This document shows positions 44,601-56,600 of a DNA stretch of 64,000 nucleotides, in pieces; within the stretch, counting starts at the first letter, position 1, and every line of letters begins with the position of its first letter. This DNA is from Lutjanus erythropterus (taxonomy: Eukaryota > Chordata > Actinopteri > Lutjaniformes > Lutjanidae). The stretch is from the NCBI GenBank assembly GCA_020091685.1, contig CM034609.1:16814204-16878203 (forward strand), in the 5' to 3' direction. The notes under the pieces are model-generated. The model was not told the origin of the DNA and searched no databases. It saw nothing but the letters and a program-made list of their open reading frames with translations. Both the position numbers and the translations under genes were made by a program.

Positions 44601-47600
44601 GCACTCGGCTTGCGGTGCTCAAAGAGCCAACAAAAATATGTTTGAAAAGCTCAACAGCAATGTCTCTTTCCAGAAGTCATGACTCAGTTGCTGAAGATAA
44701 TCCACAGACCTTAACGTCTCTCCTCTCTTCGTCTGATACCAATAAGCCACGCTGTGCCATCTTTAAAGGGTTGTTATCTTTCTTTGGACATGCGGCAGAT
44801 ACTGCAGGAAGGCACGGTTTGACAGACAAATATAATAGTGGGAGAATCACCGGTTTTGGCTTTGATTTCGATCATTGAAATTGAAAGCTCATTTTGATTG
44901 ATTTTAGATTTAATATTGAAATTGTGACACACCTAACTGGCACTCTAATAATCTCAGGACCCCGTGCATTCATTCAGGCCTACTATTCCAGTGAAAGTCC
45001 TGGAAAAGACGTACACCTGACTTGCATTTTTGGCTCTGGGATTATTAGAATACCACAAGAAAAATGTCAGATGTTTTTCTCCAAACTCTAAACTGTACTG
45101 ACCATTTTCCACTGTGTGCCTGCAGAGCCCACACCCCCCCCCTTCACCCTCATCCCTCCCTCATCCCTCTATGGGATTAGCTGAAGGGCCTGGGAGTCCC
45201 TGGAGGACTGTAGCACTTGGTCGTGGTTCTCAGGGTGACCTGGCAGCGCCTCCCCCTGGGGCAAAGTCTCATGTATGTGGGGAGAGGTGTTATGAAGGGC
45301 CTGGGGGCAGTTTGATTTCACCCCGGCCTGGTGGGATGTGCTGGTTGCTGCAGCCTTACTCCATCAAAACAGCTTGTTTACATAATGTACTCTCTGTGCA
45401 GTTTATGGCTTGGCTGCTGCCTACAGTACATGAACAGAATCAGGCTGTGGACCCTGACAGACGCTGTTAATCAGTCGCTGAGTTTCCGCTTGAATGCAGC
45501 ACAGCGGACGATCCATGTAGTAATGCCAAGAATCATGTGCTTTCTCGCCACGTTTTCCATGGTTTTTGCACTTTTATTTCCATGCGGAAAAATATGCAAA
45601 AACGTTTCTCCTTTTTTTTTTTTGCAAGAGGAGTGACGGAAATGTGTGCTGTAAATGGACTCGTAGGCCTTGTTAACACCCCAAGCTTGACAGTCATTGG
45701 AGTACAGTAGTCCTTTTTAAAGAAGCTCCTCCATATTTCACATTGCTTAACTCCTTTAGCAGAGCCCTCTGTGCCTCTCTCCCAGTCTCCTTGTATTCCA
45801 CAGTCTGGTTTGTGGCGTGATACATGAGACAGAGAGCAGTAAATCACTAAGATAGCAGAGGAAACGGTGCAGCTTGGATTGATCAGCCTTGTTATTTCCC
45901 CATCTGCTAACGGGGGGAAATGATTAGCCAGACATGATTGATCCAGGGTGTAATAGATTAGACATGGCCTGCCTCCCTCCGTCGTAGTTTCAAGATACTG
46001 ACATGCCACTTATCTTCACCTGTAAAATTTCTCTAAACAGAAAAGATGTGTAATTTTACAGATGGATCATTTTAATGGAGAAATCTGTGATGTATTTACT
46101 GTAATAAATCATAAAATGACCATGATCTGTCATCAGAGATTAAAAGAACATGCTCGGATGAAATACTCACTTCTCTGACAACAACACTACAGCTGTAGTG
46201 TACTCCTATGAAATTTCTTTTCCAGGCCAGTATAACTGTTTTAGTTGGCCGTTTCACACTAATTAGAGTTCAAATTAATGCCGAATGTTTGCCAAATGAG
46301 TATCTGTCTGTTTAATAGTCGTAAGAAATCATGTAGAAGGAGTAGATGTTCATAATGGTTAAATTGAGCAATATGGTAATGAAGTTTGGCAGGCAGTAAG
46401 ACAGGAAGTGACTGAACTCAGACTCCAGAGCGTGTAGTTTCAGTGCAATGAGCTTTGCTTTACATTGACAGTCCTGAGCAGCTTATCAGCTTACAGTGCA
46501 GGACTTGCGGTCACTGCAATGATTCACTTGTCTTGTACGTCTGCGTTGTTTCTGCAGCCTGCCTGAGCTTCCTCAAGCCTTGGGCGGATGTGGGGGGATA
46601 ACTCACTTAAACCACAGATCATATATTAAATAAGGATTCAACCTACTTAATATACTGTCTTTGGCTCCAACTCATTATTGGGCTGCAGTATTCATTTTTG
46701 GAAGCACAGTTGCTACGTTTGGTCTTTTAAATTCACTCAAACTCAGGTGAACCAGATTTTTTTTTTTATTCTAGACATATAATAAACTAAATTTCTAAAT
46801 TGAATGACTTCTAGTTTTAATTTTCTACACAGATAATAAGTGCATTTTATAGCGAGTAGTGTTGTAAGCAAATAACTTCATTTAGACGTCTGCTTCTCAA
46901 ATGTCAGTGGGTTTAGCACATTTCTGTGTTGGTCTGTTTCTCAGCATTAGCATGGTCCGAGACGTGTTTGAGAGTGCATTATGGTCATTAGCTACGGTCC
47001 ATTCACTTATGTGTGTGTGTGTCTGTGTGTGAGTTGAACATGACAGTCAGTGATTCTTATAATTAGAAATCTTGTGTGTTTCCTGTGATGCAGGATTCAT
47101 ATCATATGTACATAGGCACATACACAGTTTTGTCTGTTTTTTGTGTTATTGTATATGTGTGTTTGTGTATGTGTGTGTCTCTCTGTACATTTATGTGTAG
47201 TGCGTCTCCTCCCGTAGCAGAGGAACCCTCGGCTCAGGTTTCAGTGCCGGGAACAACATGCTGGCCATGGGGGGAATGACAGGGGAAATTGGACGGCAGA
47301 CAGTGTGATTTGTGTGTGTACACATTTCCTTGTGTGTGTGTGTGTGTGTGTGTGTCCTCAGAAGCCTCCATGCATTCCTCCCATTCTCAGCCTTTTTGCT
47401 GAACCGTATTGAGACGCAAAACAACAGGGCAGGACTGAGCTCGGGATAAGCCTACATGTCTGCACAGTTATCATGGGGCTAAACACCGTCGGCCACCGTC
47501 CACGTGATGTTTATTATTAATGTTCCACACAGAAGAATCACTCCGAGTCTGACTGTGAGGCACAAGAAAGGAGAAACCAAGAAGTCTCATTCCTTTTAAT

Positions 47601-50600
47601 TTCAGGGAAAACATGACTCAGTTTCCTTTAGTACAATCAAGCTCCAATTTAAATTTGAATTCATAGAAAACTACTTTGTAAAGTCATCCTGTCTTTGAAT
47701 ATTAGTTTCTAAAAACAATACTCGATACTTCTTGGGATGGATAGGCAGATGCTTTATTGATCCTGAGGGAAATGCAGGCATTCAGTAGCTCACAAGAATA
47801 AAAGAACAAAAAATTAAATTGCAGACATTAGGTGATGGTGTAGCCACTGGAGCTACTACAGAGCTGACATTATGTAAAGTAAGGTAATTACTTATTATTG
47901 TGGATAAGATAAAATACAAAATAAAGATAAATATAAATTTCAAGACATATAAATGCAAAAAATACCAGGTAAGTTCAAATCCAATACAGAAAATACCATA
48001 GATACCACAGTAAAAAGAAAAGAAATCTTCAACACACAAAATAGGAAAATGTTCTGTTTTTTTTAATTAACAACCTGCACAAAATGCAAGTACAGAAAAA
48101 GTCTGAACACTGTCTGGTTTTGCTTGCAAGCAAAATTTCAGGCGATAACAACTAAACTGAACTGAGGTCTTACATGAGTACTTAGATCTTTTTTTTTACA
48201 GCTTTGGTACTTTCGGTACTAAAATTAACAGATGTTGTATTGTTTTAAACATGTGGTATTGAAGTATTGAAACCTTACTACTTTGTTTTTTTGGTTTGCA
48301 TATTTTTGCCAGGGAGCTGTGCGAGGAATCCATGACCCACTCCGCAAGCTCTGCCTCCAGCTTGGACAGTCACGCCCCGTCCGAGAGCAGCGGCCAGTCG
48401 CAGGGCACGCGGTGGGAGGAGCAGCAGAAGGTGCTGGCTCTGGAGCAGTTGTGTGGCGTTTTCAGGGTGGATTTGGGTCACATGAGGTCGCTGAGACTCT
48501 TCTTCAGGTCAGCTGGGATTCATCTTGACATGCTACTGTGAAATGTTTCATACACTGTTGTAGGTTTCAGGACAGTCGTTGGTTTGTTCTATGAAAATCA
48601 ATTATGGATACAATTATAAACTGAAAGAGTACAGATGTCCAGCTGGCAACAGATGTTGAAGCACCTTCTGCAATGCCACCACAACTGCCAGATGCAGAAG
48701 CACTGTTTGAATACATATTTTTGAATAGTATAGTGTAAGCTTTCTTGTCTAGATGTATGCAAATTTTTTTTTTTTGTATAGTTTAGTCTCAGTTTTCTTT
48801 AAGATGCATAGAATACTTCTCATTGCTTACTCATAGATTTGAGCATGTCCCAGTGGAGGTTGTGTCTTTTCAGAAGGTTAATGTTTTGCCATAGAGCTGA
48901 TTAGATCGCCCCCAGTAACTAAATTAATTCCAACAAGTAACCAGAATGATGTTCAAGTTTCAAAAAATGGTCTTGCTAAATAAAATGGCTACATGAAGAC
49001 ATAAATACAGTTGGGCTCAATGAACCCACAAGAGTCTCAGCTTTAGAGTTTTGGGTCCCCAGTATGCAGAAATATTCATACAAAATAGGGAAAATAACAG
49101 TTTTTTACTGCATGGTTTTGCACCAGACTGCATGGGATTACTATAAATGGGTGTGCCTGTAAAGGGGGAGACTAAAGGTCCCAGTTTCAATCAGATCTCT
49201 TGATTTGAGAGGTTAAGAAACCCCTTTAAATGCAGCCATGCCAGTTTTTCCCATCAAAGTTTAGCTTAACTTTTGAACCAGTGGATGCCTCAGGTCTATT
49301 TTCTTATGATACCAGTATCTTCACTCTACTTTAAAACTGAGACAGCTACAACCTGTGAAAGACAGACAGATTTAACACTCATACACTCACATGCAAACAC
49401 ACAATGCAAAATGCATGATAAGTAAAGTAAGGAGTAAATAAATGGTATATTAGTCCTTGATTAACCCATTGCTTCACATTTCTTATCAGAGATGGATTTT
49501 TTGAATCTTAACATTTTCTCTTCCTCATTCTTAATCGTGCTGTTGCAGCGATGAGGCGTGTACCAGTGGCCAGCTGGTGATAGCCAGCAGAGAGAGCCAA
49601 TATAAGATCCTCCACTTCCATCACGCTGGCCTAGACAAGCTGGCTGAGGTCTTCCAACAGTGGAAGTGCTGCAGGGAAACTCAGCTGAAAGACCAGGTCG
49701 GGTTACACTCAAGAAATGCCTGTTCGGCGTCTAGTTTTTATTGAGAAACGAAGGAAATTTTCATCCTTTTCGTTCAGGGTTTTCTATTCAGATTTTCACT
49801 CCTCTCCCTCAGGTGACAGTTGAGAAATCCTGCATGCAGTTTTCCATCCAGAGGCCCACTCTGCCATCGGCTGAGACCCACCCAGAGGAGAAGCTATATC
49901 GGCGGCTAGATGTCACCACCTGGCTACGTCACCTAAACCACAGTGGGCAGGTGGAGGAGGAGTATAAGCTTCGTAAGGTACGTCTGTGTGTAGGTGGGTG
50001 TGTGTTTGTGCATGTTTTTACAATCCTGTGGGATCATCAATATGTCTACAGCTGCTGCTCGTACAGTCCAGCTGCTGCTCATGCAGTCACATATTCTTGT
50101 GTTTTTCCTCTGAATCACACACACCGAAAGACATTTCGAAAGTCATCCCCACCGGGTATAACTTTCAGTTTTAATCAGCACCCTAGTGTCTAATGAGTGG
50201 GTTTGTCTTGGCCATTGTCCTCCTGTGAGTCATCTGAGTTGTCTTGGTTTGACTCAGTTGAATGTTTTACCATCTTACTGAAATGACTCAGTGGCAGTTA
50301 GACTGTGACCAAGACGTTTCCGCCATAAACACACAAATGCAGGAACAGAAGAGCACTGTTTTTGCTGTATATGCACATTATGTGGCGTTTATTTGTGTTT
50401 TTCAGAAGTTTCAGTTTTGCAGCATTTTGCAACACTTTTGAAATAACACATCTGCTGTAGCCTGGGGTGGAAGTAACTAATTACAACTACTCACATTACT
50501 GTATTAAAGTATTCTACTCATGTTTTTTCAAGTCTGTAGTTTCACTCTTGTTTTTTAAGAGAAGTAAGTAAGCTTTGCAGTTGTTTATTGGCAGGGATGG

Positions 50601-53600
50601 AATATAATATTCATAAGTATGTTTTCATTTGTTTATAATCACCTGAAAATAAGAATCGCTGTGTTTTTGTTATGTTAGAAAGAGCCGTTTATATCTGCAG
50701 AGGGCACAGGTCCTCTTCCGTGAAGTGCTTTTCCATTTAGGTCGCCATGTTGCAACGTCAAGCTTCTACAGTAGCCTAGAAATGACAAACCAAGCACTGG
50801 CTTGGAAGAGGAGTGAGATGAGGTGTTTGCAATTTCTAAACTCACCGTTACATGCCACTAAAGCCTACACACAGGTCCTTGAAGTACAATCTACTTCACT
50901 ACTTTTACAATCATAACTAGTGCACTCACTAGAGTGTCTCTGCAGGCAACCCAAAAAGAATATCTGGATGTAACCCCTTTGTAATCACAAATGTTTTGAT
51001 TATTAACTGTAAATTAATTAGATATTTTTGTCAATAACTGTAATGATTACAAATACATTTATTTTATTTCATAATGCACCAGTTGTTTTATTTGTTAAGT
51101 AATATATCAACAGTGTAACAGTACTAACAAATTTTCAGTACTCTTTCCATCACTGGCTGTACCTCAGTAAGAGGATAGTTGAGTGTAGACTGTCATGTCA
51201 TCTACTGTCTTGTCCTGTTGTGTTTGCATAGAGTTTGTCCTCATCCACTGGAAGCCATCCCTCACTATGGTGCCCCCTGTTTGCCCTTTGTGCTAACTGT
51301 GTTTGTTCACCCTCTGCCAGGCCATCTTCTTCGGTGGTATCGACCCGTCCATCCGTGGTGAGGTGTGGCCCTTCCTGCTGCACTACTACAGCTATGACTC
51401 CACTTCTCAGGAGAGGGAGGCCTGGAGGCTGCAAAAACGCACCCATTATCATGACATCCAGCAGAGGAGGTAGGGATCGAGCAGAACGAAATAACACTTT
51501 ATTTGAAGGGGTGTGCTTAAGACTGTTATAACCATGTTATGACACCTGTCATGACTATTGAGGAATCATTATGAATGTTTATTACTGTTGTTATTAAGTG
51601 TCATTCAGTCAGTTATGTCATCTCTAATGCAAAATTGACATTGTTAGAGATGTCTTTGTCATGACATTAATCAAGCCAATGATGTCTTTGTTATAACAAC
51701 ATGACATTTAAAAAAAATGTTTAGCTTTATGTGTTAATATTACATTATTACATTGTTGTCATGAGAATAAGTGTCAAAAATATTTTCCTTAGCCTCAACT
51801 GATATTGTACATTTTGGACTTGTCATAAACATGCCATAAAGTTTTAATTACAGCTTACTCAACTTGGTACTGTACCCTTGTTGTCAAACTGGCCTTATTA
51901 CATTTATGACATCTTTATTACAGTCCGAATGGTGTCACTTTACTTGACAAGCAGGACATTTACAAAAACATGACACTGTTACAAAAACATCTGGCAGTTT
52001 AATAACACTTAATGACATCTTTATTCTTTATTATTATCTTTATTATTTATTTATAAGTTCAGAATGTACCAGTATAACATAAAACCAAACAGTTTATTTA
52101 AGTTGAATAATTTCAAGCTGTCGTAACAAAGACACTGACAGATTATGTTATCTTGATTCAAGTTGTTATAACAAAGATGTCGAAAGAGTATGCTGTCTTG
52201 GATAATGGCACGGTGTCATAAGAAAGGCATTGGCTGGTTTAGTTGTCTTGATTAATGTGAAGTTGTCATAACGAAGAAATCTCAAACAATGTCAACTTTG
52301 CATTAAATATGGCTGAAATAATAATAATTGGCTGGACGACACCTAATCACAACACGACAGTCTTATGCACACCCCTGAAGATTAAGTGTAACCAAAATGG
52401 ATATGTTTGTTTGTTATGTAAAAAATATGGTAAGATTTTCTGACTGCTGGTTACAAAAATAAAATTATTTGAGGGTTTATTTCACAGGGAAATAAATTAA
52501 TATAAAAACAGCCGATAGAGACACGTTAGTATTCTCGACACTGCAAAACGACAGATAAACTGTCACATGGCTGCGGTATCGACTGACAAACGCTCCGTCA
52601 GTCAGACATTAAACCATATGTGAGTCTGATGTGGCTTCTCGTTGCAGGCGCTGAACAATCAATAGGCACAATCAGGAAAAGTGTTAAGGGGAGGTGCCGG
52701 GTGTGAAATAAAAAGTCTCTGGAGAAAAAACATGTCAGCGCTTATCAGATAATACTCTCTCATCAGAGGGAAGAAAAAAAAAACCGCATGCACACTAGCA
52801 CACAAGCACATCCCTTGCTCTTTATTTGTGTTTACCCCAACCAAAAGGTTGAGTGTGCACATATTTTCACACATTCTGCTGCTCCGTCTATAATGAATAT
52901 GATAATTGGACAGGTTTCATCCGTATGGCCTATTAACATTTTGAGTACATCAGAAGATCTTATCGAAGTCAGGTAATTAGAGCCCTTGTTCTGACTCTGG
53001 ATTCCTTTAAAGACCACTTGACTGGAGCAGCCTTCAGGGCCACTAGTTGATCATTAGGAGCAAGGATACATGTCTGTGGTTTTGTTCCTCATCTCCTAAC
53101 CATGTATCCTCCTTCCCTTAGCTGGGATAACTAAGCAAGTAAATAGACTTTTGATGACCCGGTGTCTGGACTACCTTAGATGTATAGGAAAAGGTGAACA
53201 TTTAGGATATTGTCATTGTGGAAAAAATGATATGAAATAACAAAAACGGCAGGATTTAGATGAGGTCACCTTCTTTTTGCCTTTAGTTGAATAATAAATT
53301 GTAAATAAGCATTGAAAAAGATGTTTTTTTCAGGTAATTGAAAGCACGCTGCATGTTTAATATAAGTAAATGTCCCCTGTGGCTGGTTTTAAGAGGAAGT
53401 GCTTACATTTTTAGGTGTGGCAGTGACAAAAATTCAAACGACCTTTATTTTTGGTTTAGATTTGTGGAAGGGAAGAGGAAGTTCAGTTCTCTCTGTTCAG
53501 ACCAGGGCTGCAACTAACAAATATTTTCATTACTGTGTACTTTTTCAGATATTCAGTAAATTGATTCACAGTTTCCACCTTTAGATGTTGTTCTGTCCAA

Positions 53601-56600
53601 AACAGCAGTCTAAAATCCAAAGATATTCAGCAGTCAAATAAATAAAACAGACCATAAACAGAAAAGTCTTGAGAAGCTGGAACCAGAGCATGTTTTAGAA
53701 GATCCATCAGATATCAAAATAGTTGCTGATTATTTTTGTTGTTGTTGTTGATTGACTAATTGTTTAATTGTTTCAGGTTTAGTTTAGACTGTGCATCTTC
53801 TCATTTCTGTATTATTTAGTTAGGAAGTAATAAATCAGATTCATGATTCTGATGCTTTCTGGATCATTATTTGCACTTGTTCCCTACTGTTTTGTGTGTA
53901 TTTCCTTGTTGAGATTTGTGTGTTTTAAAGGTCCATATATGGTCTGACCTTGCACATTAGCTTAGTCTGTAAATGCTGTGGTATGTGGTGTTGGTCCATG
54001 CTATATACTTGGCCCTATAAGAACAAACATTAAACCTCCAGTGCAGAACTTTTTTCCCCCCAATTCTGGCAGTGAGAGTATTTACACAAATGCCTTTGAC
54101 ATGTATGGCATTTATTTTTATTTATTTATTTGTTTATTTGAGCAAGGCATGTTAATGAACATCAGTGTAAAAATTAAAAATTAAAATTTTAGCAGCAATG
54201 TTAATTCAGGGCCCAAGTATCAAGGCAACATTCGTAGTTTTTTGCCACCAGCAGAAAACTCCACCAGCTGTAGTTTTACACAGACATCAGATTTTAAAAC
54301 TCTGGCTTACTGTGAAATACAGAGAGGTTTACTTAGTTATGATGGATGCCACCGATGTCCCACACTTCAGATTTAAATATATATACATATATTTAAATGA
54401 ATACAAATAAGCTATTAGTGCAGGGCAGTGGTACAGTGATGTTCCTATTTAATATTCCTATTTAAACACAGCTATATTCTTGCTTAACCAGACCAGCCTC
54501 AGAAATTAAAGTGGTGAAAACATGTACTGACCTCCAGAGTAGCATTCTCAGGAGACGGAAAGAAAGATAGAAAGGTGGCTCCAACAACACAAACAGTCAG
54601 CACTGAAACTAAACAGTTGCGTGGCGTTGCATCAGGTGTGCGCTCATTATTCCTGGTGGGGCCACATGGAAAACAAACAGTGTTAATTAAATCCCCTCTG
54701 CTTGTTAGGACTTGAGTACATTAGTGCCATACACAGAGTACATTGCTAATATAGTCCCCAACATTTGGAAGGATAGATGGGGGTTTTATGGTTGTGGTAT
54801 TACCCTCAATGGAGTGCTTACTGGTGAAATACCCCTTCAGTCCACTGCTTGCCCACCCCCACATTTTTTAGCTCATTTGCAGATAACCATTAGTGTTTTA
54901 CACCAGAGTAACATTTGAGGTAAAGATTATTTGATGCAGCTTTATTTTTTTCATCCTAATTACCTTAATTTCCTTAGAGATTGTGCAGTAAAAACTTTCT
55001 TAAGTTTCTGTCTTGTTAATCTGTCACAACTTTTGAAACTAATCTTGCAGCGGGATTCTACGGCAGTGTATTGCTGCATGCCAGAAAAAGAAAAACGGAT
55101 CACTATCACATTATAACGTAAAAAGACTGTTACTGTAACATATAAACTTATCATGGTATGACAGAAACTTTTCATGTTATCAGTTTTTCACAGCTTTTTT
55201 AAATACTTTATTCTGATGCTTCGATTGCAGTAATTTGCAGTCTATATTTCTGTGTCTGCAGCACAATTTTTAAATCAGTAAAATCATTTTTATTTAATGT
55301 TTTGTGCTAAATGATTGAGGTTTTTTTAGTAGGTATCCATTTGTGATATGGATACGTGATAAGTTATAGTTTTTTTTAACATGAATTGCTTAATCTTATA
55401 ACAAGATAAGTAATATATTGTTACAACAAAAGTTTCTTGTTATAAAGCAAAAAGTTTCATGTGAAAACTGAAAACATATTGTTATAACAAGTTAAACTGT
55501 ATATTCTTAAAGCATGAAAGAAGTTTCTTGTTATAATGTGATTCTTTTGTAAGCTGTAACAACATGAAAATATTTGTTATCATGTTGGAAAGAGTATGTT
55601 ATTTTCTGCCACGCTTTTTCTCATGTTGTGGCAGTACGCTTGTGTCGGTTTTTCTTTTGCGTGTGTCTAACTTTTCCATTCCCACCTGGTGTTTGTGCAT
55701 ATTTTTCAGACTGACATTGTACAAAATACAGACACTAAATAATTTTCCTGTTTATTATGAGCAAAAAACACAAGTGAGCGTCAGCTCATGATCACACTGA
55801 TGATGGTTTAGAACTATTTATCAGTGAGTGCTGGTGTTTTGTATGCTTTTGACCCCCACTATGACTGTGCACCTGATATATTAATCAAGTTGTGCATCCT
55901 GCTACTTTTTATTTTTATTTTTCAGATTGTCCATGAGCCCGGAGGAGCACAGTGAGTTCTGGAGAAAGGTCCAGTTCACAGTGGACAAAGATGTGGTGAG
56001 GACCGACCGCAGCAACCACTTCTTCAGAGGAGAGAACAACCCTAATGTGGAGATCATGAGGTCAGACCACTCTTCTTCATCCCCCTCCCCACTCTAGATC
56101 TCTGTCTCTGTCTCTTTCGCCCTCTCCTTCTGTCACCTTCTCTCCAATCCATCCTTATCATTCCCATTCCTCAGCCCGACGCACAGGCGTACCTATTCAT
56201 TTCATATTCTGAACCCTGGGGGAGCCGCAAATGAGTTTCATGCTTTATTGACTCTGACTAAGCCGTCTGAGCACTTTTGATGCATACTCAGAGCTAATGG
56301 CTTTCTAAACGAGGAGCAGGAGGATTTAAATAGCATATTAGTTTAGTGACTCTCAGCGAGGCTCCTGCTATTTGTCTAGGTATTATGTCTTCTGCTGTGT
56401 CTGGGGCAGGATGATACCAGCGCTGCACATGTCCACATGCAGAGCACTCATTACATGCTTCCTCAGATGCCTCGCATCTTTTCTACTGATAAATTACAGA
56501 TAACTTTGCCTGGGTCATTCAAGACACTTCTTCTCGTGTGTATGCCTGTGCGCTGGCGACAGCTTTGGCCAGAGGCATTATGTTTTCAAGGTGGCCGTCC

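Larger units (their letters stand above)
38668..48312 (+). other. tbc1d16 longest intron (9.6 kb)
   Basis: It holds a repeat at about 39230-39838, an A-rich tail-like segment at about 41270-41490, a foldback MITE copy at 44550-44730, a repeat at 46425-46720, (TG)n tracts at 47011-47031 and 47331-47355, and a LINE-like tail at 47738-48020. A complex, non-repetitive stretch at about 45470-46010 could be regulatory. Open frames at 42374-43079 come from T-rich/C-rich simple DNA and are not convincing genes. Confidence 0.55.
51470..55925 (+). other. tbc1d16 intron inside the TBC domain, rich in elements
   Basis: About 4.5 kb. It holds a foldback element at 51493-52391, a repeat at 53505-53776, a (TTTA)n-like stretch near 54115-54140, and degenerate tandem repeats at 55375-55575. 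No exon is seen. The acceptor ATTTTTCAG ends at 55925. Confidence 0.6.

Noticed and set aside
45121-45470. Possible extra tbc1d16 exon after a CCTGCAG acceptor at 45125
   Set aside because: Reading on in the required phase (AG|A GCC CAC...) meets a stop within about 20 codons, and the human protein has no matching segment.
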